Assembly (NCBI RefSeq): GCF_001969815.1
Contig: NZ_MRBK01000021.1
Coordinates: 16,717 to 68,478 of the forward strand
Direction: 5' to 3'
Origin: Bacillus swezeyi
GTDB taxonomy: Bacteria > Bacillota > Bacilli > Bacillales > Bacillaceae
Length of the DNA: 51,762 nucleotides
Program-made: the position numbers and the translations under genes
In this document: piece after piece, positions 16,992 through 24,614 of the stretch
Numbering within the stretch: the stretch's first letter is position 1
Layout: every line of letters begins with the position of its first letter
The notes under the pieces: model-generated
What the model was told of the DNA's origin: nothing
What the model saw: only the letters and a program-made list of their open reading frames with translations
The model's database searches: none

Positions 16992-17456
16992 TCATTCTTC
17001 TTCCTCATATTCCTGGAGACTGTTGATTAATTCAATGAAATTATCACAGACATAGGTTAGCGCAGCATCTGGATTCTCAAATGCTTCTTCATGGTCCCAA
17101 AAAACCACAGTGGGTTTTTTTACCGATTCTCTATAATCAAAGCAAAATAAGTTGCCCCCTGCATCTGTTGCAAAAGGAAAAACGTTGTCAACTAATCTAT
17201 CCTTAACATTGTTGAATGTTTTATAAAGATCAATTGGTCTCTCCGGGTCTCCAATGCTTAGCAGGTTATTAATTGATTCTCTGAATCCCTCAATAACAAC
17301 AACACGTTTATCTACTGGAGAACAGCCATTGAATTCTTTTATGTATTCTTTATAATCTAATGGAAATTCAATGTTGAGAGTTTCTTCAAGACTATGAATT
17401 TGCTCATTAGTTGCCTCTTTAAATGTGCTGCGTTTTCTCCATTTAACATTCTGCAT
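16992..17456 (-). CDS. SMI1/KNR4 (SUKH) immunity protein
   Basis: 154 aa from the ATG at 17456 behind AAGGAGG; a longer frame overlaps the toxin gene and is not preferred. SUKH features: FKEATNEQIHSLEETLNIEFPLDYKEYI near the N-terminus, ESINNLLSIGDP, FPFATDAGGNLFCFDYR (the core G-G-x-x-x-x-D motif) and VVFWDHE. SUKH proteins neutralise polymorphic nuclease toxins by direct binding. It follows the LXG-WHH toxin gene and shares its terminator, so it should protect against that nuclease. Confidence 0.92.
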   Translation of the reverse strand: MQNVKWRKRSTFKEATNEQIHSLEETLNIEFPLDYKEYIKEFNGCSPVDKRVVVIEGFRESINNLLSIGDPERPIDLYKTFNNVKDRLVDNVFPFATDAGGNLFCFDYRESVKKPTVVFWDHEEAFENPDAALTYVCDNFIELINSLQEYEEEE

Positions 17457-17466
17457 AATAACCTCC

Positions 17467-19356
17467 TTATTTTTCGTCTTTACCCCAAATTTTATATCCA
17501 CCAGTATGACCAGTCTTTGAATGAATTTCACGATCAACCAGTTCCATTTTCCCCGGTGTTTGATGATGATGCCATGTATATTTCTCAGGGGTAATGCCGT
17601 CTCTTAAGTCTAATAGGTCATCTTCAGATAGATCAAGTTTTTTAATAATAGATGGATTTGCCTCAATTTCTTTATAAAGCTCCTTATTTAACTTGTTGAA
17701 ATGCTGATCCCTGCTTTTTTTAAAATCACTCTCATCAAGCTTAGTAGTATACTTAGATTCGAAAATAGGAAAACCATCTTTATCATAAGGAACACCCGTG
17801 ACGGGATGTTTTTTATTTTTAAGGTGTCCCATTCTTAAATTAATCGTTTTAGTTACTCCGGAAGAATTTTCATAAGTATACGGAGCAGCTTGTACAAGCA
17901 CGCTTTTCTTTTTATCCTCAAGCAGCTCTTTCAGCAAAGGTGTATTCTTCACGTTAATAGAATTCTGTGCATCCTGAAGAATCCCTTGCAATGCAGGAGT
18001 GTATCGATTGTTAGGTGGCTTAATTGACTGTTTTACAGTCTTACCAGCTTTCTTCGCTTCGCTAGCCGCAGCTTTCCCCGCTTTTGCAAGATCTTTCGAG
18101 CCTGTTGAAACAGAAGATTTTCCGCCTTTTAATCCCCAAAGGCTGCCGATCGCATAAGTAAAATAATGCGCTCTTGAATACGCATCCCCATGTACTACTT
18201 TTTCATCCCATTTCTCTGCTAGCGTGTCAACCATACTTTGAAAGGCACCTTTATAGTCGTATCCAAGAACTGTGTCTAAAACGACTTTCGGGTCTTTATG
18301 TAAATGGTCAATTGTCCATCCGATATTCCACCCTAGCTGTATTGTGCCATCTTTAATATCCTTTCCCAATTCATATAGAGCATCAAACGAACCTTTTATG
18401 CCATTACCTATATTCTGCAAAGCCTCTTTCCCATCTTCCGAGGTTACCTCAAGAGGATTTTGCATGACTGCCTGGCGTCTTTCAAGAAATGAAACGTATT
18501 CCATTTGTTCAGATGTAAGATTATCATATCCAATCTCTTTTGCAACATTAAGATACTCATCTGGATTATCATGCAGCTTATCAAGCCTATTTAACTTATC
18601 TGTATGCATTACAGGCTTTGTTTTGCTAACTTCTTTTTCAAGCTTTGATCTCTTATCCAGCTTATCCAACATGACGCCCATCGCTGTGTCTTGGCCACCA
18701 CGCAAAGTATCCATCTCATCCGGTTTTAAAATCGAACCTTTTTGATAGCCGGTGATTTCAATTTTAGGGCCTGTGTACATTTTTTCAAGCCGGCTTATGT
18801 ATCTCTGCATCGTTTCCAGGTCGTTTTCAGCGGTTTTAAGAGAGTTTGTCTGTTCGCGGTCAAAAGTGTGCAGCTTTTCAATTGTCTGATTGATTTCCTT
18901 TAAGGCTTTCTGATTCTGTTCATGAAAATCACTGTCGTTCAATTCCGGTAAATCGACAATATGGCTGACCTTCGCGATCGTAGCGTTCGCTTTGGATACC
19001 AAATGTTTGGTTGTTCGATCGGCCGCATTCAATCCTTGTTCCAACTCGTGTTCAAGAAAGTTTTGCGAAATAACCCCGTTATGGTTTGGTTCAAGAGAAT
19101 TCAGCGCGCTTTTCATTTTCTTTAGCGTGGAACTGTATTCCTCTATGAAAGTATCATAGAACTGTAGAAAAGGGGTGTGACATTCCTCGTAAAAGGCGCG
19201 GATCGCGTCGCCGCCTTTTCCTTTTAAAGCATCATCAAGTGATGTAATGCTCTCTACGGCTTTTTTGACTTTGTCGAATTCGTCTGATTGATGTTTTAAT
19301 TGTTCCAGCGTTTGATCAATTGCATTGTGCAACGCCTGAACGTCAAGAGTCTTCAT
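17467..19356 (-). CDS. LXG-type toxin with C-terminal WHH nuclease domain
   Basis: 629 aa from the ATG at 19356 behind AGAGGGG; an upstream in-frame ATG lacks a site. The N-terminal LXG domain (about 1-200: MKTLDVQALHNAIDQTLEQL ..., long coiled coils) directs export by the ESX/type VII system. The middle holds a small Ala/Gly/Lys-rich hydrophobic stretch. The C-terminal 120 residues form an HNH/EndoVII-type nuclease of the WHH group: GVPYDKDGFPIF, then TPEKYTWHHHQTPGKMELVD with the three catalytic-type His, and HTGGYKIWG. The same arrangement is known as yqcG-yqcF in the skin element. It probably serves competition between cells rather than phage growth. Confidence 0.92.
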   Translation of the reverse strand: MKTLDVQALHNAIDQTLEQLKHQSDEFDKVKKAVESITSLDDALKGKGGDAIRAFYEECHTPFLQFYDTFIEEYSSTLKKMKSALNSLEPNHNGVISQNFLEHELEQGLNAADRTTKHLVSKANATIAKVSHIVDLPELNDSDFHEQNQKALKEINQTIEKLHTFDREQTNSLKTAENDLETMQRYISRLEKMYTGPKIEITGYQKGSILKPDEMDTLRGGQDTAMGVMLDKLDKRSKLEKEVSKTKPVMHTDKLNRLDKLHDNPDEYLNVAKEIGYDNLTSEQMEYVSFLERRQAVMQNPLEVTSEDGKEALQNIGNGIKGSFDALYELGKDIKDGTIQLGWNIGWTIDHLHKDPKVVLDTVLGYDYKGAFQSMVDTLAEKWDEKVVHGDAYSRAHYFTYAIGSLWGLKGGKSSVSTGSKDLAKAGKAAASEAKKAGKTVKQSIKPPNNRYTPALQGILQDAQNSINVKNTPLLKELLEDKKKSVLVQAAPYTYENSSGVTKTINLRMGHLKNKKHPVTGVPYDKDGFPIFESKYTTKLDESDFKKSRDQHFNKLNKELYKEIEANPSIIKKLDLSEDDLLDLRDGITPEKYTWHHHQTPGKMELVDREIHSKTGHTGGYKIWGKDEK

Positions 19357-19511
19357 GGCATTCCCCTCTAATACTAAAGTTACAATCAGTATAGATTTTA
19401 CCACTATACGGAAAAGAATTGGTGAATAAATCCTGTCTATCCTTGAAAATGAATCAAAGTGTTTAGGTCAAAACACCCTGATGATTTTGAAATGTCCTCA
19501 ACATAAAATGA

Positions 19512-19540
19512 TTGTCAAAAACTCAACTATTCTGTAAAAT
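19512..19540 (+). promoter_or_regulatory. sigma-A promoter of the rap-phr pair
   Basis: TTGTCA (19512-19517), 17-bp spacer, TAAAAT (19535-19540). It lies about 45 bases before the ribosome site of rap. No ComA box was seen in the 235-bp divergent gap with the LXG gene. Confidence 0.65.
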
Positions 19541-19591
19541 ACAAGAAAGTATGAAAATGGAAAACGGTTATCCTGAGGAGGGGTTATCAAT

Positions 19592-20731
19592 TTGACTGAA
19601 AAGATTTCTTCAGCGTCTGTCGGTGTGAAGATAAATGAATGGTATAGGTATATAAGGACTTTTAGTGTGCCTGATGCCGAAATATTAAAGGCAGAGATTA
19701 AACGAGATATTCAAGAAATGGAAGAAGATCAAGATTTGCTTTTGTATTACTCTTTAATGGACTTTAGGCATCGCATTATGCTTGAATACATTGCACCTGG
19801 CGACAATTCTTCCTCGCGTCCGACAATTTCAGAATTGTCGCGCAATATAGACAGCAAACAGGCTCGTTTAATAGGCATCCTTGAATATTATTATAATTTT
19901 TTCCGTGGTATGTATGAAAATGAAAAAAGAGAGTACATATCCGCCATTACTTACTATAAACAGGCAGAGAATAAACTTGCTCTTGTTGAAGACGAAGTGG
20001 AAAAAGCGGAGTTTTTCTTTAAAATTGCAGAAGTCTATTACTACATGAAACAGACATATTTTTCAATGCATTATGCACAAAAAGCTCTTGAGAGATATAG
20101 AGAACAAGAAACATACAATTTGAGAATTATCCAGTGCCATACAATAATGGCCGGAAACTGGATCGATGCTAACAGATATGAAAAAGCAGTCCTTCATTTA
20201 AAGAAAGCCTTGGAAATGGCTGAAGAAGAAAAAAACAAACCAATGATTGCCCGGGCTCTTTATAACATCGGTGTTTGTTACTATAATCAAGATTTGTACG
20301 AGCAAGCGGTTGATAATTTTCAAAAAGCAATTTCAATTTTTAAAGAAGAGGGCTTCATTAAATCCCTCCCGCAAGCATACTTTTTAATGACACAAATTCA
20401 ATTTAAACAAAAAAATAAGAAAAAAGCACAGCTCTTCTTTGATGAGGGATACGAACATTCAAATGAGGTTGGTGACTCAATTTATGGCTTAAAGTTTGAG
20501 TTTTTAAAGGGTCTTTATATGGGGGATCCGGATAACAAAAAAATTGATCATTGCTTACTTCATTTGGAATCAAAAAAAATGTACCCTGATGTAGAGGATA
20601 TGTCACTAGATGTGGCTAAATACTATCATGAAAACAAATGTTTTGAAATGTCATCTCTCTACTTTTTAAAAGTTGAAGAGGCACGAAAACAAACACAGCG
20701 GGGGGATTGTTTGTATGAAGTTGAAGTTTAA
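19592..20731 (+). CDS. rap: Rap-family TPR response-regulator regulator
   Basis: 379 aa, exact Rap length, with a TTG start behind GAGGAGGGG. The N-terminal three-helix bundle (about 1-75: VGVKINEWYRYIRTF, EEDQDLLLYYSLMDFRHRIMLEY) binds response regulators; the C-terminal tetratricopeptide repeats (about 100-375) bind the Phr peptide, e.g. ARALYNIGVCYYNQDLYEQAVDNFQKA. Rap proteins dephosphorylate Spo0F, or block DNA-binding regulators such as ComA; RapI of ICEBs1 instead triggers ImmA cleavage of ImmR. The target here cannot be read from sequence. The phr gene overlaps its 3' end. It is read against the surrounding phage genes and has its own promoter and terminator. Confidence 0.93.
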   Translation: MTEKISSASVGVKINEWYRYIRTFSVPDAEILKAEIKRDIQEMEEDQDLLLYYSLMDFRHRIMLEYIAPGDNSSSRPTISELSRNIDSKQARLIGILEYYYNFFRGMYENEKREYISAITYYKQAENKLALVEDEVEKAEFFFKIAEVYYYMKQTYFSMHYAQKALERYREQETYNLRIIQCHTIMAGNWIDANRYEKAVLHLKKALEMAEEEKNKPMIARALYNIGVCYYNQDLYEQAVDNFQKAISIFKEEGFIKSLPQAYFLMTQIQFKQKNKKKAQLFFDEGYEHSNEVGDSIYGLKFEFLKGLYMGDPDNKKIDHCLLHLESKKMYPDVEDMSLDVAKYYHENKCFEMSSLYFLKVEEARKQTQRGDCLYEVEV

Positions 20732-20834
20732 AGCAATAACAACATCTTTGGCCGTAACAGCCGCTTTGCTTTCAATTGGGTTTATGAATGTAGTGTCAAG
20801 CAGTTATCATATTGCAGAAAGACTCATGGTTTAA
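20715..20834 (+). CDS. phr: Phr signal-peptide precursor, predicted peptide ERLMV
   Basis: 39 aa: basic N-terminus (MKLKFK), hydrophobic signal segment (ITTSLAVTAALLSIGF) and a short exported tail ending SYHIAERLMV. Phr pheromones are usually the last five residues after SPase and further cleavage; ERLMV has the same shape as the known ERGMT (PhrC) and QRGMI (PhrF). The ORF overlaps the end of rap by 17 bases in another frame, the usual rap-phr arrangement. After export and trimming the peptide would re-enter through Opp and inhibit the adjacent Rap. Confidence 0.85.
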   Translation: MKLKFKAITTSLAVTAALLSIGFMNVVSSSYHIAERLMV

Positions 20835-20852
20835 GCAATCAAATAATAAATA

Positions 20853-20878
20853 GCGGACTCATAAGAGTCTGCTTTTTT
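20853..20878 (+). terminator. terminator of rap-phr
   Basis: GCGGACTC-ataa-GAGTCTGC (8 bp, one G-U) followed by TTTTTT, 18 bases after the phr stop. Confidence 0.8.
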
Positions 20879-20892
20879 GTTCTTAACAGCCC

Positions 20893-21276
20893 TCAGATAA
20901 TACCGAGAGCTGTCGCCAGATTATAAATGGCCTGTCGCTTTATCTGATAATATTTGTCCTTTTTCAGCCCCATCTCCATATAAATTTCAATGTCCTTTAT
21001 TTTTTGGGGAGAGAGATACTTGGCCTTTATGATCTTTAATTCATCATCATCAAGGCTTTGTTTGAGCGCTCTGTCCATCTGACAAACTTTCAATTCATTT
21101 AAAGAGTGCTGGTCTCTGAGCAGGGGGAAAAGGTTATTCATCCCGGCTGCTTCCCGTTCTTTCCGGTTTTCAAGCTGGACCTTCAAAGCCTTATATCTTT
21201 TTAGCTCCCTTATAATCGTATTTCCGACTTCTTTTTCGTCTATAGGCGGCAGAAAAGTCAATTGTGTAGCTGACAT
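20893..21276 (-). CDS. ArpU/Xpf-type late transcription regulator
   Basis: 127 aa. The C-terminal part (about 75-127: DDELKIIKAKYLSPQKIKDIEIYMEMGLKKDKYYQIKRQAIYNLATALG) is a sigma-70 region-4-like HTH, as in ArpU-family activators and the PBSX late regulator Xpf. It lies between XtrA and the terminase genes, exactly where xpf is in PBSX, although the LXG, Rap and other accessory genes have been inserted around it. It probably switches on the leftward late operon. Its own leader carries a terminator-like hairpin. Confidence 0.85.
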   Translation of the reverse strand: MSATQLTFLPPIDEKEVGNTIIRELKRYKALKVQLENRKEREAAGMNNLFPLLRDQHSLNELKVCQMDRALKQSLDDDELKIIKAKYLSPQKIKDIEIYMEMGLKKDKYYQIKRQAIYNLATALGII

Positions 21277-21287
21277 AATAAATCCCT

Positions 21288-21391
21288 CCTAAAAACAAAA
21301 CAGACACCAAATAAACGTTATACAACGTCGATTTGGTGTCCGCAGGCTCTCCATCTTGGACTGACATTTTATTTCAACTTCTTTTATTATA
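21288..21391 (-). promoter_or_regulatory. leader of the late regulator: promoter, repeat and terminator hairpin
   Basis: Read leftward: an extended -10 (TGGTATAAT, TATAAT at 21386-21391), a 28-base repeat of the VQDGEPADT-coding DNA (21333-21362), then a strong hairpin GACACCAAAT / ATTTGGTGTC (21303-21340, with an inner ACGTT/AACGT stem) followed by TGTTTTGTTTTT, and then the AGGAGGG site of the regulator gene. A terminator between promoter and gene suggests attenuation or anti-termination, or a short RNA of about 80 nt. From 21392 to 21625 I see nothing further that I can name. Confidence 0.55.
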
Positions 21392-21625
21392 CCAAAATTT
21401 TAGGGTTCTAAGTAATACTAATCAGCGTATTATTTGGATACAGTCCTTCTGAATGATTAATTAGCAGTGGCAGCTGCTGAAGGAAATAAAAAAGTTTGAT
21501 TTCTAAGATGTAGAAGTGATTTGGTTAAGATGAAAGAGGCAATGTCAAGGTAGCAAAAGGTTCACTCTGGTTCTGGTTATGCCTTATCGATATACTAAAA
21601 TGTAAAATCACATAATCTAATGGTT

Positions 21626-21656
21626 AAAAAGCCCGGGAATGGACACCAGGCTTTTT
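21626..21656. terminator. bidirectional terminator behind the secreted-protein gene
   Basis: AAAAAGCCCGG (21626-21636) / CCAGGCTTTTT (21646-21656), T-run on both strands. Confidence 0.7.
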
Positions 21657-21669
21657 AAAAAAGATGTTT

Positions 21670-22362
21670 TTATTTAGGACCGCCTTTATCATAAAAGTAC
21701 ATCTCTTCTGATGTAATGAATTTTTTTCGTTTACTGTCTCTGTAAAATTCTATGGTAGCTTTACGTTGATAAGTAAGTCCACTCATTCTGCCCCATTCTC
21801 TCATAGTCCAGTAAGTATTCTTTACTTTTGTAGTCAAAATAACTGAACTTGCTGCCATTAATGCATTAGCCGGGAATGGAGTTACAGCTGCGATAGCTGC
21901 AGCAAGGATAGCAATGTTATCAGTAGTAGTTTTTGTTTGTCCATACTTCGTGTGGATGAACTTCCAACTTCCAGAACCACCTGATCCGCTCCCTTCTGGT
22001 ATCTTCATAGTTTGGAAAGTTCCACTAGTTGAGGCCGATGGGGTAGACAATGTGTTAATGTTTTGACTTGCTTTTGAAAGAACGACCTTCCCATCAATAG
22101 ACAATGTATCTTTTACTTTGTCATATGTAACTACAGTTTTCTTATTTCCTTGTAGGACTGTTACTGTTTTGGAATTAATTTTTTCGTCTGTTTTAAACTC
22201 TACTTTCTGCCCTTGGAATTCTGTGGTTACCGTTTTAGGTGAGGTAACAATACTGTTGTTTTCTTGTGCTTGAGTTGTTTCTGCAAATGAGAATGTACCT
22301 AAAGCCACTGTAACTGCTAGACTGGATGTGATAAGATTTTTACGTAGTTTCAACTGGTTCAC
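21670..22362 (-). CDS. secreted protein of unknown function, bacteriocin-like
   Basis: 230 aa. A classical signal peptide (about 1-33: LRKNLITSSLAVTVALGTFSF, cleavage near TTQAQ) is followed by a beta-rich region (about 40-95), a Gly-Ser linker (GSGSGGSGSW near 125-134), a hydrophobic segment (about 150-180: NIAILAAAIAAVTPFPANALMAASSVILTT, in parts) and a basic aromatic C-terminus. I do not recognise a named family. The build, and two tiny membrane proteins encoded divergently beside it, suggest a secreted antimicrobial with immunity factors; this is inference. It is inserted between XtrA and the late regulator. Confidence 0.65.
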   Translation of the reverse strand: MNQLKLRKNLITSSLAVTVALGTFSFAETTQAQENNSIVTSPKTVTTEFQGQKVEFKTDEKINSKTVTVLQGNKKTVVTYDKVKDTLSIDGKVVLSKASQNINTLSTPSASTSGTFQTMKIPEGSGSGGSGSWKFIHTKYGQTKTTTDNIAILAAAIAAVTPFPANALMAASSVILTTKVKNTYWTMREWGRMSGLTYQRKATIEFYRDSKRKKFITSEEMYFYDKGGPK

Positions 22363-22478
22363 TCCTATGTTTTATTTTGAAGCAATTTAATTGTACCAGA
22401 AAAAATTAGAAAATTGCGTAAAAATATTGAAATTTCCGGCAAAACGCAATAAAATTTTCAAGAGAGGAGAGATATATT

Positions 22479-22706
22479 TTGAATTCATTATTGAAGGTTT
22501 TTCTTGGAGTTTCACTTGCATTTGGAATCATCATTGCTCTTTTGTTTAAGTTTGAGATTGGTATGTTTATCACTTATCTATCTGTTGGATTAATTCTTAT
22601 CTCTAGAGATTACGATAAGAACTCACTTCAAAGATATAGTGTTGTAGTAGGGATTTTGATTTTTTTATTTAGCTTTGTTTATTTATTCATTAAGGGAATA
22701 ATATAG
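22479..22706 (+). CDS. small two/three-TM membrane protein, possible immunity
   Basis: 75 aa with a TTG start behind AGAGGAGAG. Almost wholly hydrophobic: segments about 5-24, 26-42 and 52-73, with a short charged loop SRDYDKNSLQR. It is divergent from the secreted-protein gene at 22362 and shares the 116-bp gap. Small hydrophobic proteins beside secreted bacteriocins often give immunity; no direct evidence here. Confidence 0.6.
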   Translation: MNSLLKVFLGVSLAFGIIIALLFKFEIGMFITYLSVGLILISRDYDKNSLQRYSVVVGILIFLFSFVYLFIKGII

Positions 22707-22809
22707 GCAGGAGTTATTACTTAAACCTTTGCATGATATTATAAAAAAGGCGTAGTTTTCAATGAAAGCACTTTTAAGCTTTATATTTGGAGACCTGGGA
22801 GGACTACTC

Positions 22810-23019
22810 ATGTTAAACGTTAAAGAGCACTTTTCTCCCAATGTAACAACGGTTGTTTTTATTTTTCTTGTAATAGTTGTTTTTTTACTTGATGAAATGT
22901 GGAAAAGATATAAAACAAAGCAAGAGAGAGCAGGCGTAAGACCTGCTCTTTTTGTTTTCATCGGAATTGCTTTTTTAACACCTATTCTTCCAGCAATGCT
23001 CCATGACATATCTCTCTAA
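22810..23019 (+). CDS. small two-TM membrane protein
   Basis: 69 aa from the ATG at 22810 behind GGGAGG; an upstream ATG (22762) has no good site. Two membrane segments (about 12-28 TTVVFIFLVIVVFLLD and 46-62 PALFVFIGIAFLTPILP) with a basic loop (KRYKTKQERAG). A perfect terminator-like hairpin lies inside the coding part (22928-22958). Function unknown; same strand as the 75-aa membrane protein. Confidence 0.5.
   Translation: MLNVKEHFSPNVTTVVFIFLVIVVFLLDEMWKRYKTKQERAGVRPALFVFIGIAFLTPILPAMLHDISL
22928..22958 (+). terminator. terminator-like hairpin inside a small ORF
   Basis: GAGCAGG-cgtaaga-CCTGCTC followed by TTTTTGTTTT. It lies in the middle of the ORF 22810-23019, so either that ORF is shorter in practice or transcription past this point depends on translation. 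Confidence 0.5.
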
Positions 23020-23036
23020 ACCTTTATCTTTCTAAT

Positions 23037-23240
23037 TTAAAAAAGTTCATAATCATCAAACCTGACTCTAAAAATTTTACCTTTTGTTGTTTCAACAACC
23101 GTGGAGCCATGTTCTACAGCTTCATATTTTTTCACCTTTCCGCTGTGTCCATCGAGCACAAGAAGAGTCACTTTTCCTTTTTCAACTTGCTCTATAAAAG
23201 TTAGATCTGAATTAACGTCTACTTCTTTCCCTCTAGCCAA
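23037..23240 (-). CDS. xtrA: XtrA/YqaO family phage protein
   Basis: 67 aa, the XtrA length. Small beta protein with KGKVTLLVLDGHSGKVKKYEAVEHGST and a C-terminal KGKIFRVRF strand, as in XtrA of PBSX and YqaO of skin. It lies between the replication genes and the late regulator as in PBSX (xtrA-xpf-xtmA), apart from the inserted accessory genes. Function unknown. Confidence 0.85.
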   Translation of the reverse strand: MARGKEVDVNSDLTFIEQVEKGKVTLLVLDGHSGKVKKYEAVEHGSTVVETTKGKIFRVRFDDYELF

Positions 23241-23371
23241 GCAGAACGCCCCCTTGTATAATAAATTTGTTGAAATTCACGTCATGCACCGGGGCAATTT
23301 TGCTTCGCCTTTTTTTGACCAATATCAAAGTTAGAGGTGGACGGCTCGTCCCCCCTCTATGCAGCGATTGA

Positions 23372-24049
23372 TCATGCAGCACCGTGTTCCTCATCTTCCT
23401 GGTCATCCTGGCTGTCATTTTCAGCTGACGAGACTTCTTCAGCCGGCGCATCGTTTTCTTGCTTGAACAGCGGCTCCGCTTCTGCATCTTGATCTTGCTT
23501 CCAGTCCCACCATGTATCTACAAGCGGCGCAACTTTCGCGAAATATTGATCCATTAGATCAACAATTTTGCCTGAAGATATATCAAGCTCAGATGCCAAT
23601 TTTCTATAGGATTCACCTTCAATTTTGCGCTTCACGAAATTAGGGAAGTCACACGGAAACTCCTCGAAATTGGGCGCCATTCCGCTTGCAATAAACTCCT
23701 CTATAATTGCTCGTTCGATCTGTCGCTTTTCTTTTTTGGTTGGAATGTTTTCTTTAGGCAGCCCAAGCTCAGCCTCAAGCTGTTCTGGCTGCGGCTCAAC
23801 CTCTGATACTACTCCATGCTGGTCAACCTTATATCTGGTTGTAGGTTGGTTTGTGTTAGGATTGATTTCAACGTTATAATTGACCAGTGTTGATTCCAGT
23901 TGGGATTCCACTTTTTGATCAATCATTTCAGAGAGGTGTTGAATCTTCCCGTCTAAATCCGCGCTATTGACCTCCAAGGTAATTTCCGTTAAGCCCTTCG
24001 GTTTCATATTCACCTTTTTTACAATTGCTTTGAAATCAATGAAAGACAT
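23372..24049 (-). CDS. phage protein of unknown function, RusA-linked
   Basis: 225 aa. An N-terminal domain (1-70, IDFKAIVKKVNMKPKGLTEITLEV) with a helix that could oligomerise, a middle helical region with KRKIEGESYRKLASELDISSGKIVDLMDQYF that reads as an HTH, and an acidic disordered tail (about 195-225). It overlaps the RusA gene by 31 bases and is co-transcribed with it. I know no function; the acidic tail and HTH suggest nucleic acid or single-strand-binding-protein contacts. Confidence 0.7.
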   Translation of the reverse strand: MSFIDFKAIVKKVNMKPKGLTEITLEVNSADLDGKIQHLSEMIDQKVESQLESTLVNYNVEINPNTNQPTTRYKVDQHGVVSEVEPQPEQLEAELGLPKENIPTKKEKRQIERAIIEEFIASGMAPNFEEFPCDFPNFVKRKIEGESYRKLASELDISSGKIVDLMDQYFAKVAPLVDTWWDWKQDQDAEAEPLFKQENDAPAEEVSSAENDSQDDQEDEEHGAA

Positions 24050-24477
24050 AATTGTTCCTCCTCCTGGGATAATGGGGTGACTTTAATTTCAATTCTTGGT
24101 TTCTCGCTATAAAATTTACTGACATGCAAATCTACAATTTGGCTGTCATCTTGCCATAGCACTTTGTTAAGGCCGTCCTTGATACCCTTGATATAGTTAT
24201 CAACGTCCGGCTTTTTGCTGGGCCGGAGCTCCCCTCTTTCAGCTGCAGCGGCCTTTTTCTTGCTAAAACTCTTAAGAGTCGATTTATAAACCTTTACTTC
24301 TAACTCCAACGGCCCTTTGAATAGATTAGGAGGGCGATGATCAGAAGCGGCCAATTTCACATACTGCTTGAAATCTCTTGATTTCTTAGGGTCATACATC
24401 CACACCATTCCGTTGATAGTCGTCGCACGGGGACGACCTTGCGCAACTGGTTCTCCGTAAATCGTGAATTCAATCAT
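24019..24477 (-). CDS. yqaN: RusA-type Holliday junction resolvase (YqaN)
   Basis: 152 aa. The RusA fold is clear: IYGEPVAQGRPR at the N-terminus, KKPDVDNYIKGIKDGLNKVLWQDDSQI with the catalytic Asp residues (D-x-D-N-x-x-K and W-x-D-D). It resolves recombination and replication intermediates and fits the RecT/YqaJ system upstream. Start overlaps a tiny upstream ORF by four bases (ATGA). Confidence 0.93.
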   Translation of the reverse strand: MIEFTIYGEPVAQGRPRATTINGMVWMYDPKKSRDFKQYVKLAASDHRPPNLFKGPLELEVKVYKSTLKSFSKKKAAAAERGELRPSKKPDVDNYIKGIKDGLNKVLWQDDSQIVDLHVSKFYSEKPRIEIKVTPLSQEEEQLCLSLISKQL

Positions 24478-24614
24478 TTCTGTGGCTCTCCTATTCTGAT
24501 AAATAATGTGAATGGAAGAAAGGTCAATCTGACCAACCTCATTCCGTTGACTAAATGAATTTCACAGCCGATATTCCAATTCAGAAGCACGATTGCAAGG
24601 AAAAACCTCGGCAT
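24474..24614 (-). CDS. tiny hydrophobic ORF between IDEAL and RusA genes
   Basis: 46 aa, start overlapping the IDEAL gene stop (TAATG) and stop overlapping the RusA start (ATGA); both couplings favour a real gene. N-terminus hydrophobic (MPRFFLAIVLLNWNIG), later LTFLPFTLFIRIG. Function unknown. Confidence 0.5.
   Translation of the reverse strand: MPRFFLAIVLLNWNIGCEIHLVNGMRLVRLTFLPFTLFIRIGEPQK

Noticed and set aside
19592..20834. Arbitrium AimR-AimP system
   Set aside because: Length, N-terminal bundle and overlapping phr with a signal peptide fit Rap-Phr; no AimX-like locus was seen.
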